Origin: Pseudomonas sp. Irchel s3h17
GTDB lineage: Bacteria; Pseudomonadota; Gammaproteobacteria; Pseudomonadales; Pseudomonadaceae
Assembly (NCBI RefSeq): GCF_900187505.1
Contig: NZ_FYDL01000003.1
Location: 310,001 to 374,000 of the forward strand
Direction: 5' to 3'
DNA: 64,000 bases
The translations under genes were made by a program, and so were the position numbers. Positions 17,046-27,694 of the stretch are shown here, in pieces. Every line of letters begins with the position of its first letter. Position 1 is the stretch's first letter. The notes beneath the pieces were generated by a model, which saw only the letters and a list, made by a program, of their open reading frames with translations, had not been told where the DNA came from and made no database searches.

Positions 17046-17073
17046 CGGGCGGCGCCGTTTGCCGCCCGTCTTT
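17046..17073 (+). terminator. Intrinsic terminator of cbpAM
   Basis: CGGGCGGC (17046-17053) pairs with GCCGCCCG (17061-17068) around a 7-nt loop, followed by TCTTT, 7 nt after the cbpM stop. Confidence 0.8.
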
Positions 17074-17236
17074 GCAGGGGCCATCGTTGCGGGTGGTACA
17101 TACATATTTTCAGTATTCGAATAGTCGGCAGTTAACACTTGTCTTAGGTGTTTTATGCGTGGCTATTTGGTTTATTTATAGGGGTGGATTTTTAGTAAGT
17201 TTGGCACTCTTTAACGTGTGTTGAGAGATCCAGACA

Positions 17237-20200
17237 ATGATTAAGTTAAATAAGTTATCTGCAAGTAGCGGTGTTGCCGCGCGCCCTGGATATATGGGTT
17301 CGCACTATGAATTCATCAGGAATAAACTGCCTGCCTGGCTGCTGGAGACTGCATCGCATCGGCGAAAGGTCTTGCGCGATATTGGGCTATTGAGCCCAGG
17401 ACGGCATAAACATGCCGCGCAGAATCTTCTGGATGCCTTTAAATACAGCAGTCAGCAGAGTTGGACTTCGCAGAACTCAGTCGATCGGCTGCTGCTTGAC
17501 CTCAAGGACGCCAAGGCCTTTGCCCGTCCACTCCTGCAGGCTGCGATCCTGGAGAAGTTCAAGGTTTCGGTTGATGTAGACAAGACGTTATTGAGGCACT
17601 CGGTAGCGAGCCCTGAACCTTTTGCCGATGCCATAGTGTTAAAAAGCAGCCTGCTGGACGCGGCCTTGCACAACTTTACCGAAGACGACGAAACGGATGC
17701 CTTTATCGCCACAAGGACCCGGAGCGGTAAAGCATTATTCCTTTCGCCGCACGGTGCACTGCCTTTTACCGTTGAACAGTTTGCCGGGTTGTGTCGAGAG
17801 TTGGACCTGGGGGGTAAATATCAGGCGCATATCAATACGGTATTGGGGGTGGGCGACGTGGTGGCGGAGGGCGTCTTGAACGCTCGGGTCCGCCTTAGCC
17901 AACAGCATGCGTTTAGTGCGGCAATCGATCTTGCACGACTCCAGGGGAACATCGATGGGGGCCATCGGGACGGCAGTGTTTATCGCCTACTGGCGAAGGT
18001 CACGGAACAGCCGAATAACCTGATGCTGGATGGGAAACCTGTTCAGTTCAATGGTTTGAAGTTGCTCGGCGACACCGAGCTGCTCGGGGTCCTGCTGATC
18101 GGGCCTGATCGGATCAGCAGTGATCACGTGCAGCGCCTGGTTGTTTACATCCCCCATGACCCCATCAGTCCGATCAGGGAGTACGCATCCGCACAGCAAT
18201 TTCATTACCATCTGCGTGAGCAACTGCGGGACCCTGCTTATCAGACGTTTTTCAGTCGGTTTGTGAAGCAGGAGGATAAGGCGCGTTTTTTCAAACGGTT
18301 GAATGAGCGCCTGACACCGCTCAAGCGGCAACCGAACAGCAATGTGTATGTAAACACCCCTGATCCGGATGCCAGGATCCATATGGAGGAAACGCCGGTC
18401 CGAGGAGAGCTGTGGGGATTTCTCTTCGACCAGCAACTGAACAAACTCCTCAACGATGCAAAGTGTGTTGCGGTGTCCACGGCCGATGTCGATGCACAGG
18501 CCCGTCACGACAAATTGTTTGGCTATCTAGGGATTGCGCTGTCCGTTTTCAACGTTGTTGCGTTGTTCGTTCCGCCCTTGGGTGTCGCGATGATGGCGGT
18601 CATGGCCGCTCAATTGACCGATGAGTTGGTAGAGGGCATCGAGTCACTGGCGCAGGGCGACAGGGACGAGGGCTTTACGTATCTGATGGATGTTGCGCAA
18701 AACATTGCTCAGCTTGCCCTCATGTCGGCGGTGGGGGCGGAGAACGCTGAACCCGTGACGGGCCTCAAGCGCTCTCCTTTTTTTGATTCGTTGAAAGAGG
18801 TCACCTTGCCGAACGGAGAGACGCGTTTGTGGAAGCCCGATCTCGCCGCCTACGAGCAGAAGGGAAGCCTGCCGCAGGACCTCAAGCCCGATGAATCTGG
18901 CCTGCTGCGACACGATGGCCAAGTGTTTTTGACGCTGGGCGGCAAACGCTACGGAGTGAAAAAGGATCCGGTCAGCGGTCAATACAGAATTGCACATCCT
19001 GACCGGGCAAATGCCTATGCACCCAAGCTGAACCATAATGGCCACGGCGCCTGGAGCCATGAAGTGGAGCAGCCGCGGACCTGGACGGAGCCCGAGCTCA
19101 TGAGGCGCCTGGGGCCGCGCGTCAGCGAGTTCAGCGATACGGAGCTTGTGCAGATTCGCCGTGTCAGCGGCGTCGATGAAAGCGTCCTGCGCAAGATGTA
19201 CGTCGAAAACGAGCCACCCGCGCCGATCCTGGTGGATACGATCAGCCGATTCGATGCCTACAGGCAGGTCGAGAACTTTATCGCCGACATGAAGAGCGAC
19301 TTACCCGTCGGGCCGGCAACGGATCATTCGATCAATCAACTGCATGTCATGACGCGTTATGGCAAGTGGCCGGACACGGTGTCGATACGGATCATTGATG
19401 GGCAGGCACAGACGCTCTGGGAATACGTCAATCCACGGGGCGCACCGGACAAGACACGGATCGTGCAGATACATGATGTGCAGATACGTGGCGGGCGTCT
19501 GCTGAGAACGCTCCTGGAGTGCCTCGATGAAAATGAAACCAATGTTGTGCTTGGTCACAGGTCTGGAACCCCCCGCGATACTCTGGATATCCGCATCAAG
19601 ACACTGCGCGAGAACCTCGCCAAGGTTGCCGAGCGCCATGAAGCCGAGTTCTTCAATGATGTCTACAACGCCAGGAGCGGGAGCAGCGATCCACGACTCA
19701 ATTTGATCAAATCGCGCTTTTCCAACGTGCCCACGAGCGTGATTGAACAGTTGCTGGTCGAAGCCAACAGTACTGAACGACAGCAAATGGCCAAATGGGA
19801 TTTCACCAACAAGTTGCAAACCAAGCCCATCCCCCTGCGCCTGGCCGAGGAGTTGCGCTGGATCCAGCGCGAAGTGCGTGTGTCGCGAGCGTATGAAGGG
19901 CTATATCTGGACGCGTTGATGAATCGGGACGCAGAGGCGCTTGCGCTCAACTCGCTCAGTAAGCTGCCAGGCTGGACCCATGACTTGCGGGTAGAAGTTC
20001 GAGACGGCTCGTTCAGCGGGGAGTTGCGAGCCAGTGTCGGCCCGCAAGCGGCCGGCAGCCGGAAGGTTCTGCTGCGCAATGAGGAGGGACGGTATGAGGT
20101 CCGTGACCAGGAGGATGGTCATTTACATGGCGCCGATGATTTCTATGCAGCGCTTCAGCATGCCTTGCCGGATACGCAGCGCCAGGCGATAGGCTTGCCT

Positions 20201-22324
20201 CATGTGGGGCAAGGGCCAGAGTTGAAAGCGTTGATCAGACAGCATGTGCTGGCTCGCGGTGAATTGCGCTCGCTGTTGGGCATGCAGCCAATCAGGCCTG
20301 GGTTCAGGGCGCCTCAGCGCTGGGCCGATGGTCGCCTGGGGTATCCGCTGAGTGGGCGGGGGGCGGGCATGAATCCGCGCCAGGCAGTGGATAAGGCGCG
20401 AGTACTCAAGCTTTTTCCCGGCTTCACCGATGGGCAGGTCGAGCGTTTTCTGACGATGTTGGGAGCCGAGCGTGAGCTGTATCTGGTTAATTTTGAGGCC
20501 GAGTATCAAGGCCTCCTGGCTTGGTCGGAGCAATGGCTGTCGACACCTTCCACGCGTGTTTTGTTCGATGGCAGTGTCGTGGCGGTCGAGCAGTATGAAA
20601 AACAAGTGGTGGTTGAGTTACTCAAGCGCAGTTGGCAAAAGCAGACCGCCAGGTACAGTGCTTTTGGTTACCCTCGGGGGTACGAACTGGTTCTGCGAGG
20701 ACGGACAGTCGGGGCACTGCCGGCTCTGGAGGCATACTTTACCGGTGTGGAATTTGTCGACTTGAGCGGCATGGATCTCGTGGCGACGCCGAATGAGTTT
20801 CTCGATTCATTTCCCGATGTTCGATGGTTGTATCTCAGGGGTAATCGACTGGCCGATATTCCCGCGCAACTGGGCAGTATGCGCAATCTGGTCGGCCTGG
20901 ATCTTTCAAGTAACAACATCAGGTTAACCCCCGATGCCGCCGCTTTGATTTCCGGTCTGAGTGATCTCAAAAAACTGCAGCTCAGCCATAATCCGTTGGA
21001 GCGTACTCCGGATTTCAGTCAAATGGTTGAGCTGACCGAAGTCCGGTTGCAGGCCACCGGGATCAGGCAATGGCCTAGCGGGCTCGAACATCTACGGCGA
21101 CTGGAACTACTCGATCTGCGTGATAACCAGCTCACTTCGTTTCCCGATTGGGCGGTGAATCCCCCTCCTGAACAGGCCGCGGCGATCAATCGGCTATTGA
21201 GTGTCACAGAACTGAACGGCAACCCGCTTTCCGAACAGGGTGTACAACAGTATGCGGACATTCTGCAGCGCATTTACCTGGAGAATAGCGACGCCGGCGT
21301 GATGCCGGTCCCCGTCGATCTGCCAGCTGCTCGTGGCGCCGAAGGAGGCGTGCTGGCACCGTCGGTGCAACGGGTCGATCGATGGCTACGGGATATTCCT
21401 GTCAGTCAATACACGGCAAGGAAGGAGTTGTGGACGCTCCTCGACAGTGAGGCCATCGAACGAGAGGCGGCCGGAGGTGAGGCCGGCCGTGCGGTCAGTG
21501 AAAGCGAAGAGTTTTTCCGGTTACTGGAAAAATTGAGCCAGACGGCGGAGTACAAAAAGGCTTATCCCGACCTGCAAGCTCGAGTCTGGACCGTACTGGA
21601 AGCGGCTGGCGACACTGCGCAGTTGCGAGAGGAGCTATTCAGGACGGCCGGAGAGCCAGAAACCTGCAGTGATCGAGCGGCCCTGATGTTTAGCGACCTG
21701 GAAGTTAAGGTGCAGATTCACAAAGCCTTGGCACATGCAGGAGACAAGGGTGCAGGCCCTGAACTGCTCAAATTGGCCAAAGGGTTGTTCCGCCTGGATG
21801 AGGTTGAGGCTTTTGCGCTCAAGGATGTAAAAGAGCGCGTTGTCGCGATCATGCGTTCCGGTTTAACCAAACGCGAAACTGGCAGGCAACTGATATTGAT
21901 GGATCAAATTGAAGTTCGGCTGTCCTACCGGGTGAGCCTCAGGGAAAAACTGGATTTACCGGGTCAGCCTACCCAGGCGCAATACACCGGCTTGCAATAC
22001 GTGTCTGGCGATAAGCTGGCGGCAGCAGAGCAACATGTGAACAGCCTGAAAGCCTCAAAGGCAGAAACGGATTCAATTGCGCGCCGTGATTTCTGGACTG
22101 AGTACCTGAAAGAGAAATACAGCTCCAGGTTCAACCTGGCCTATGAGTCAATCAATGAGCGCCTGGAGCAGCTTGAGTTCGCCAAGGGAACGATGACCAG
22201 TGGTCACTACAATACGCAGTCCAGTGCGCTGGCTGCCGAGGCCGAAGTGGTGGAGCGAAAGCTGATCAATTTGTTGACGCCTCAAGAAATACTCGACCTT
22301 GAAGAGGAGGTTAACGAGGGGTGA
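17237..22324 (+). CDS. Large leucine-rich-repeat protein with C-terminal NEL (IpaH-type) E3 ubiquitin ligase domain
   Basis: This 1695-aa protein has three parts. Residues 1 to about 520 resemble the DUF6543/dermonecrotic-toxin-like region of Pseudomonas effectors, with a hydrophobic hairpin around 428-460 (GIALSVFNVVALFVPPLGVA). Residues about 1168-1330 hold leucine-rich repeats (VRWLYLRGNRLADIPAQLG, LVGLDLSSNNI, LKKLQLSHNPLERTPDF, LELLDLRDNQLTSFPDW). Residues about 1370-1695 match the NEL domain, with the catalytic-cysteine motif ETCSDRAALMFSDLEV (Cys1477). In IpaH/SspH/SlrP proteins this cysteine accepts ubiquitin and acts only in eukaryotic hosts. No signal peptide, secretion apparatus or chaperone gene is adjacent. 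Upstream DNA is AT-rich. The domain call is strong; host target and secretion route are unknown. Confidence 0.85.
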   Translation: MIKLNKLSASSGVAARPGYMGSHYEFIRNKLPAWLLETASHRRKVLRDIGLLSPGRHKHAAQNLLDAFKYSSQQSWTSQNSVDRLLLDLKDAKAFARPLLQAAILEKFKVSVDVDKTLLRHSVASPEPFADAIVLKSSLLDAALHNFTEDDETDAFIATRTRSGKALFLSPHGALPFTVEQFAGLCRELDLGGKYQAHINTVLGVGDVVAEGVLNARVRLSQQHAFSAAIDLARLQGNIDGGHRDGSVYRLLAKVTEQPNNLMLDGKPVQFNGLKLLGDTELLGVLLIGPDRISSDHVQRLVVYIPHDPISPIREYASAQQFHYHLREQLRDPAYQTFFSRFVKQEDKARFFKRLNERLTPLKRQPNSNVYVNTPDPDARIHMEETPVRGELWGFLFDQQLNKLLNDAKCVAVSTADVDAQARHDKLFGYLGIALSVFNVVALFVPPLGVAMMAVMAAQLTDELVEGIESLAQGDRDEGFTYLMDVAQNIAQLALMSAVGAENAEPVTGLKRSPFFDSLKEVTLPNGETRLWKPDLAAYEQKGSLPQDLKPDESGLLRHDGQVFLTLGGKRYGVKKDPVSGQYRIAHPDRANAYAPKLNHNGHGAWSHEVEQPRTWTEPELMRRLGPRVSEFSDTELVQIRRVSGVDESVLRKMYVENEPPAPILVDTISRFDAYRQVENFIADMKSDLPVGPATDHSINQLHVMTRYGKWPDTVSIRIIDGQAQTLWEYVNPRGAPDKTRIVQIHDVQIRGGRLLRTLLECLDENETNVVLGHRSGTPRDTLDIRIKTLRENLAKVAERHEAEFFNDVYNARSGSSDPRLNLIKSRFSNVPTSVIEQLLVEANSTERQQMAKWDFTNKLQTKPIPLRLAEELRWIQREVRVSRAYEGLYLDALMNRDAEALALNSLSKLPGWTHDLRVEVRDGSFSGELRASVGPQAAGSRKVLLRNEEGRYEVRDQEDGHLHGADDFYAALQHALPDTQRQAIGLPHVGQGPELKALIRQHVLARGELRSLLGMQPIRPGFRAPQRWADGRLGYPLSGRGAGMNPRQAVDKARVLKLFPGFTDGQVERFLTMLGAERELYLVNFEAEYQGLLAWSEQWLSTPSTRVLFDGSVVAVEQYEKQVVVELLKRSWQKQTARYSAFGYPRGYELVLRGRTVGALPALEAYFTGVEFVDLSGMDLVATPNEFLDSFPDVRWLYLRGNRLADIPAQLGSMRNLVGLDLSSNNIRLTPDAAALISGLSDLKKLQLSHNPLERTPDFSQMVELTEVRLQATGIRQWPSGLEHLRRLELLDLRDNQLTSFPDWAVNPPPEQAAAINRLLSVTELNGNPLSEQGVQQYADILQRIYLENSDAGVMPVPVDLPAARGAEGGVLAPSVQRVDRWLRDIPVSQYTARKELWTLLDSEAIEREAAGGEAGRAVSESEEFFRLLEKLSQTAEYKKAYPDLQARVWTVLEAAGDTAQLREELFRTAGEPETCSDRAALMFSDLEVKVQIHKALAHAGDKGAGPELLKLAKGLFRLDEVEAFALKDVKERVVAIMRSGLTKRETGRQLILMDQIEVRLSYRVSLREKLDLPGQPTQAQYTGLQYVSGDKLAAAEQHVNSLKASKAETDSIARRDFWTEYLKEKYSSRFNLAYESINERLEQLEFAKGTMTSGHYNTQSSALAAEAEVVERKLINLLTPQEILDLEEEVNEG

Positions 22325-22346
22325 GGCGGCGTGCTGGCTAAATCGG

Positions 22347-22384
22347 GCCCCGAAGGCTGGCAGTCGAGCATTCGGGGCTTTTTT
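22347..22384 (+). terminator. Intrinsic terminator after the NEL-LRR gene
   Basis: GCCCCGAA (22347-22354) pairs with TTCGGGGC (22371-22378), followed by TTTTTT. It also separates this gene from the convergent ureC. Confidence 0.85.
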
Positions 22385-22390
22385 GCCGGG

Positions 22391-24091
22391 CTAGAACAAG
22401 AAGTAGCGCTGCGCCATAGGCAACACATCCGCCGGTTCGCACCACAGCAACTCCCCGTCAGCCTTGACCTGATAAGTCTGCGGATCGACCTCGATGCTCG
22501 GCAGATAGTCGTTGTGGATCAGGTCGGTTTTCTGCACATCGCGACAACCTTTGACCACGGCGATTTTCTTCTTCAAGCCCAACGCCTCAGGAAGACCTGC
22601 GTCGTGGGCGGCCTGGCTGATGAAGGTCAGGCAGGTCGCGTGCAGCGAGCCACCAAAGCTTGCAAACATCGGGCGGTAGTGCACCGGTTGCGGCGTCGGG
22701 ATCGAGGCGTTGGCGTCGCCCATCAGGCTGGCGGCGATGGCGCCGCCCTTGAGGATCAGCGTCGGCTTCACCCCGAAAAACGCCGGTCGCCACAGCACCA
22801 GGTCGGCCCACTTGCCCACTTCGATCGAGCCGACTTCATGGCTGATGCCGTGGGTGATCGCCGGGTTGATGGTGTACTTGGCGATGTAGCGTTTGGCGCG
22901 GAAGTTGTCGTTGCCCTCGCCATCTCCCGGTAGCGGGCCGCGCTGCTTTTTCATCTTGTCGGCGGTCTGCCAGGTGCGGGTGATGACTTCGCCGACCCGG
23001 CCCATGGCCTGGCTGTCGGAGCTGATCATCGAGAACGCGCCGAGGTCGTGGAGGATGTCTTCGGCGGCGATGGTTTCACGGCGGATGCGGCTTTCGGCGA
23101 AGGCCACGTCTTCGGCAATGCTCGGGTCCAGATGGTGACAGACCATCAGCATGTCGAGGTGTTCGTCGATGGTGTTGCGGGTGAACGGTCGGGTCGGGTT
23201 GGTCGAGCTTGGCAACACGTTGGTGAGACCGCAGGCCTTGATGATGTCCGGCGCGTGGCCGCCACCGGCACCTTCAGTGTGGTAGGTGTGGATGGTCCGG
23301 CCCTTGAACGCGGCGAGGGTGGTCTCGACGAAGCCCGACTCGTTGAGGGTGTCGGTGTGAATCGCCACTTGCACGTCGTACTGGTCGGCAACGTTCAGGC
23401 AGTTGTCGATGCTGGCCGGGGTGGTGCCCCAATCTTCGTGCAACTTGAGACCGATGGCGCCGGCCTTGACCTGCTCGATCAGCGGCTCCGGCAGGCTGGC
23501 GTTGCCCTTGCCGGTGAGGCCGATGTTCATCGGGAAGGCATCGGCCGCCTGAAGCATCCGCGCCAGGTGCCAGGGGCCCGGGGTGCAGGTGGTGGCGTTG
23601 GTGCCGGTCGCCGGCCCCGTGCCGCCACCGATCATGGTGGTGACGCCGCTCATCAGCGCTTCTTCGATCTGTTGCGGGCAGATGAAGTGGATGTGGGTGT
23701 CGATGCCGCCCGCCGTGAGGATCATGCCTTCGCCGGCGATCACTTCGGTGCTGGCGCCAATGGCGATGTCGACGTTGGGCTGGATGTCCGGGTTGCCCGC
23801 CTTGCCAATTGCTGCGATGCGTCCGTCCTTGAGGCCGACGTCAGCCTTGACGATGCCCCAGTGGTCGATGATCAAAGCGTTGGTGATCAGGGTGTCGACA
23901 ACATCGGCAGCCAGTAACTGGCTCTGCCCTTGACCGTCGCGGATCACCTTGCCGCCGCCGAACTTCACTTCTTCGCCGTAGGTGGTGAAGTCCTTTTCGA
24001 CCTCGATCCACAGCTCGGTATCGGCCAGGCGGACCTTGTCACCTACGGTGGGGCCGAACATGTCGGCATAGGCTTGTCTTGAGATTTTCAT
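22391..24091 (-). CDS. ureC: Urease alpha subunit UreC
   Basis: UreC (566 aa) is the catalytic subunit that hydrolyses urea to ammonia and carbamate. The nickel-ligand motif [16 protein letters not shown], the carbamylated-lysine region [20 protein letters not shown], and the mobile-flap region [20 protein letters not shown] are all present. Length and termini are normal. It ends the urease structural cluster ureD-ureA-(two GNATs)-ureB-ureC, 153 nt after ureB, with a solo REP-like unit in between. Confidence 0.97.
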   Translation of the reverse strand: MKISRQAYADMFGPTVGDKVRLADTELWIEVEKDFTTYGEEVKFGGGKVIRDGQGQSQLLAADVVDTLITNALIIDHWGIVKADVGLKDGRIAAIGKAGNPDIQPNVDIAIGASTEVIAGEGMILTAGGIDTHIHFICPQQIEEALMSGVTTMIGGGTGPATGTNATTCTPGPWHLARMLQAADAFPMNIGLTGKGNASLPEPLIEQVKAGAIGLKLHEDWGTTPASIDNCLNVADQYDVQVAIHTDTLNESGFVETTLAAFKGRTIHTYHTEGAGGGHAPDIIKACGLTNVLPSSTNPTRPFTRNTIDEHLDMLMVCHHLDPSIAEDVAFAESRIRRETIAAEDILHDLGAFSMISSDSQAMGRVGEVITRTWQTADKMKKQRGPLPGDGEGNDNFRAKRYIAKYTINPAITHGISHEVGSIEVGKWADLVLWRPAFFGVKPTLILKGGAIAASLMGDANASIPTPQPVHYRPMFASFGGSLHATCLTFISQAAHDAGLPEALGLKKKIAVVKGCRDVQKTDLIHNDYLPSIEVDPQTYQVKADGELLWCEPADVLPMAQRYFLF

Positions 24092-24210
24092 GTGCTTGCC
24101 TTGAAAGTGAGGTGCGGCAGTCCGCGTTCGGGCGCAGCAGTCGTGGAATCGGCCATCCCGGTTAATCAGATAGATCGCGTCTACGGTTTTTTGCGAGCGC
24201 TTCGCACTCG

Positions 24211-24236
24211 AGCGGGAGCAAGCTCCCTCGCCACGG
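24211..24236. repeat. Solo REP-like unit between ureB and ureC
   Basis: The unit AGCGGGAGCAAGCTCCCTCG followed by CCACGG is one half of the REPIN-like pair seen at 36311-36442. It has a short internal palindrome but no clear partner nearby. Confidence 0.7.
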
Positions 24237-24244
24237 GAAGCCTG

Positions 24245-25089
<845 letters not shown>

Positions 25090-25623
25090 TCACTCCTTGT
25101 GAAAGACCGGTGGCTGGGCACCGGGGTCGAGGGTCAATTGCATGAAAGTCAGGTCCAGCCAACGGCCAAACTTGGTGCCCACTTGTGGCATCTGCCCGGT
25201 GATGACGAAGCCCGCACGCTCATGCAGGCGAATCGAAGCGGCGTTGCCACTTTCGATGGCGGCGACCATCACGTGTTTGCCGCAGTCCCTGGCCCGCTCG
25301 ATCAGCACGTCCATCAGGCGAGGACCAAGACCATGGCCGCGTTGGTCGCTGCGTACGTACACCGAGTGCTCGACGGTGTGGCGGAAACCGTCGAAGGGTC
25401 GCCAGTCGCCGAATGAGGCATAGCCGAGTACGTTGTGGTCGGCGTCGACGATCACCAGGATCGGATAGCCCTGGGATTGGCGGGCGACGAACCAGGCCTG
25501 GCGATTGTCCAGGTCCACGGCCTGTTCGTTCCAGATGGCCGTGGTGTTCAGGACCGCATCGTTGTAGATGTCACGGATCGCCGGCAGGTCGTCATGCAGG
25601 GCGTCGCGGATGTGAAAAGTCAT
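25090..25623 (-). CDS. GNAT acetyltransferase of the phosphinothricin/methionine sulfoximine type
   Basis: The 177-aa product has the N-terminal motif IRDIYNDAVLNTTAIWNEQA, the acetyl-CoA loop VYVRSDQRGHGLGPRLMDVL, and the C-terminal GFVITGQMPQVGTKFGRWLD typical of PAT/MddA enzymes, which acetylate L-phosphinothricin or methionine sulfoximine and sulfone. In P. aeruginosa an enzyme of this type lies between ureA and ureB, as here. This may guard glutamine synthetase from toxic analogues; the link to urea is contextual. It sits 9 nt downstream of ureA. Confidence 0.88.
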   Translation of the reverse strand: MTFHIRDALHDDLPAIRDIYNDAVLNTTAIWNEQAVDLDNRQAWFVARQSQGYPILVIVDADHNVLGYASFGDWRPFDGFRHTVEHSVYVRSDQRGHGLGPRLMDVLIERARDCGKHVMVAAIESGNAASIRLHERAGFVITGQMPQVGTKFGRWLDLTFMQLTLDPGAQPPVFHKE

Positions 25624-25632
25624 GGCGCGGTC

Positions 25633-25935
25633 TCAGGCGATGGGTTGGTGGACGGTGACCAGTTTGGTGCCGTCGGGAAAGGTGGCTTCGACCTGGATCT
25701 CCGGGATCATTTCCGGGATGCCTTGCATCACCTGTTCGCGGGTCAGCAGGGTGGTGGCGTAATGCATCAACTCGGCGACTGTCTGGCCGTCACGCGCGCC
25801 TTCGAGCAGCGCCGCACTGATGTAGGCCATGGCTTCCGGGTAGTTGAGTTTCACACCACGGGCCAATCGTCGTTCGGCGACCAGGCCGGCCGTGAAGATC
25901 AGCAGTTTGTCTTTTTCGCGCGGGGTCAGGTCCAT
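25633..25935 (-). CDS. ureA: Urease gamma subunit UreA
   Basis: UreA is 100 aa from the ATG at 25935 ([20 protein letters not shown]), the normal gamma-subunit length; the open frame extends upstream without family similarity, so that extension is rejected. The conserved [20 protein letters not shown] and [20 protein letters not shown] stretches are visible. UreA packs with UreB and UreC in the urease trimer. It is 59 nt downstream of ureD. Confidence 0.96.
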   Translation of the reverse strand: MDLTPREKDKLLIFTAGLVAERRLARGVKLNYPEAMAYISAALLEGARDGQTVAELMHYATTLLTREQVMQGIPEMIPEIQVEATFPDGTKLVTVHQPIA

Positions 25936-25994
25936 GGGCAATCCATCAAGGCAGATAAAAAATGGGGATCTGCAAATGCAGGCAATAGCATGAG

Positions 25995-26834
25995 TCAGGT
26001 GTTCCATATTCTTGGCGGCACCGCTGCGCGGCCGAGCAGGGCAGGGCGAAGCAACGTCCATAATGCAATTAGCCAGTTTCGTGCCAGCAGTGCTTCACTG
26101 GCCAGGCAGCGGGCGACCAACAGTCCGGGCAGTTGGGTCAGGTCGCCGCGCACGTCGCCGGCCAGCGAGCGGCACTGCTCGAGCAGTTCAGTGTCAATCT
26201 CTCCGGTCACCAGCAAGGTCGCCCAAACCGGCGAGCCGTCCAGCCCGATCGGCGAATCGAGCAGCCCATCCCCACCGACAATGCGCTGACGTTCATGCCA
26301 GAGCAACTGGCCGTCGCGGCGGATGTCGAGTCGTGATTGAAAGTGCCCGCACGCGAAGCGCTCGCCACTGGCCGGGCGCCCCAGGGCGACCACGTCCCAA
26401 AAGAACAACCGCGCATTGCCTTGCAGATCGATCCGGGTGGCGAGCTCGGCCTGGGCGGCGCTGAAGACGATGGTTTCCTGCGGCAGCCATTCCAGCGTGG
26501 CGCCAGCGGCCACCGTCACGTCGAGTTGCTGATAGGCGGGGGTAGCGGCGCGATACCACTTGGCGGCGCCGGGGCTGGTCAGTTGCGCCCAGGCGTCGGT
26601 GGCGACGTTGACGCTGACATCCAGTCGATCACCGCCGGCAATTCCGCCCGGCGGGTGCACGATGATGTGCTGGCACACTTGCGGGCCTTCAGCGTACAGG
26701 TGCTTTTGCACTCGCAGCGGGCCCTTGTGGCGGCGCTGGACCGGGCGCGTGCTGTCGCCGAATCGGGCGTAGCCGAGTTCCAGCTCGGCGTGCCAGCTGG
26801 GGGTGAACACGGTGTCAGGGGCAGCGGCAGTCAT
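25995..26834 (-). CDS. ureD: Urease accessory protein UreD
   Basis: UreD (279 aa) binds apo-urease and forms the tunnel through which nickel passes from UreG. Visible conserved stretches are [37 protein letters not shown] and [12 protein letters not shown]. It lies 30 nt downstream of urtE, so the urease structural genes could be read from the urt transcript. No anomaly in length or motif. Confidence 0.95.
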   Translation of the reverse strand: MTAAAPDTVFTPSWHAELELGYARFGDSTRPVQRRHKGPLRVQKHLYAEGPQVCQHIIVHPPGGIAGGDRLDVSVNVATDAWAQLTSPGAAKWYRAATPAYQQLDVTVAAGATLEWLPQETIVFSAAQAELATRIDLQGNARLFFWDVVALGRPASGERFACGHFQSRLDIRRDGQLLWHERQRIVGGDGLLDSPIGLDGSPVWATLLVTGEIDTELLEQCRSLAGDVRGDLTQLPGLLVARCLASEALLARNWLIALWTLLRPALLGRAAVPPRIWNT

Positions 26835-26864
26835 CTTTTCTCATTATCGTCAGGAGGTTTCAGG

Positions 26865-27563
26865 TTAGATCGTTACCAGCCCGCGTACACCCTCGGTTTC
26901 CATGTTTGCTCCGCGACCTTGCTGGAGGATTTCACCCCGGGACATCACCAGGTACTGATCGGCCAGTTCGGCGGCGAAATCGTAGAACTGCTCCACCAGC
27001 AAGATCGCCATGTCACCGCGAGCCGCGAGCTGCTTGATCACCGCGCCGATCTCCTTGATCACCGACGGCTGAATGCCTTCGGTGGGCTCATCGAGGATCA
27101 ACAGGCGCGGCCGACTGGCCAGTGCCCTGCCGATAGCCAGTTGTTGTTGCTGGCCACCCGAGAGATCACCACCCCGGCGTTGCTTCATTTGCAGCAGCAC
27201 CGGGAACAACTCATAGATGAACGCCGGTACTTCCCGGGCTTCTTTGGCGCCGAAGCGAGAAAGCCCCATCAGCAGGTTTTCTTCCACGGTCAGCCGGCCA
27301 AAGATCTCCCGGCCTTGCGGCACGTAGGCGATGCCAGCGTGCACCCGCTGGTGTGGCTTGAGCCCGGTGATGGTCTTGCCTTCCCAGTTCACCGCGCCGT
27401 CCGAGGCCGGCAGCAGGCCCATCAGGCATTTGAGCAAGGTGGTCTTGCCCACGCCGTTGCGTCCGAGCAGGCAGGTGACTTCACCGACCTTCGCCTCAAA
27501 CGTCAGGCCCCGCAGGATGTGGCTACCGCCGTAGTACTGGTGCAGTTTTTCGACGTGGAGCAT
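26865..27563 (-). CDS. urtE: Urea ABC transporter ATPase UrtE
   Basis: UrtE (232 aa) is one of two ATPases of the five-component urea importer. It has Walker A GRNGVGKT (residues 34-41), the signature LSGGQQQQLAIGRAL, and Walker B LLILDEPTEG, in the LivF-like subgroup. It follows urtD after a 131-nt gap containing a REP-like pair, and precedes ureD by 30 nt. Confidence 0.95.
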   Translation of the reverse strand: MLHVEKLHQYYGGSHILRGLTFEAKVGEVTCLLGRNGVGKTTLLKCLMGLLPASDGAVNWEGKTITGLKPHQRVHAGIAYVPQGREIFGRLTVEENLLMGLSRFGAKEAREVPAFIYELFPVLLQMKQRRGGDLSGGQQQQLAIGRALASRPRLLILDEPTEGIQPSVIKEIGAVIKQLAARGDMAILLVEQFYDFAAELADQYLVMSRGEILQQGRGANMETEGVRGLVTI

Positions 27564-27586
27564 GTTCGAATTCTCCTCAATTCCCT

Positions 27587-27685
27587 GTAGGAGCGAGCGT
27601 GCTCGCGAAGAACGTCAGGGCGACACATTCATGCAGAAAAAAACGCGTCATCGTTGATGTCCATCGCAAGCACGCTCGCGCCTAC
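27587..27685. repeat. REP-like inverted repeat between urtE and urtD
   Basis: GTAGGAGCGAGCGTGCTCGCG at the left and CGCAAGCACGCTCGCGCCTAC at the right are near reverse complements, flanking about 55 nt. This is a different REP subtype from the TGTGGCGAGGGAGC units. Confidence 0.8.
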
Positions 27686-27694
27686 CATTAGCCA

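Noticed and set aside
17100..17236. Hrp-box promoter before the NEL-LRR gene
   Set aside because: I searched for GGAACC-N15-16-CCAC in the AT-rich upstream DNA and saw no match, so type III co-regulation is not supported.
23048..23917. 289-codon open frame opposite ureC
   Set aside because: Antisense to the catalytic subunit, with Val/Gly/Asp-rich shadow composition.
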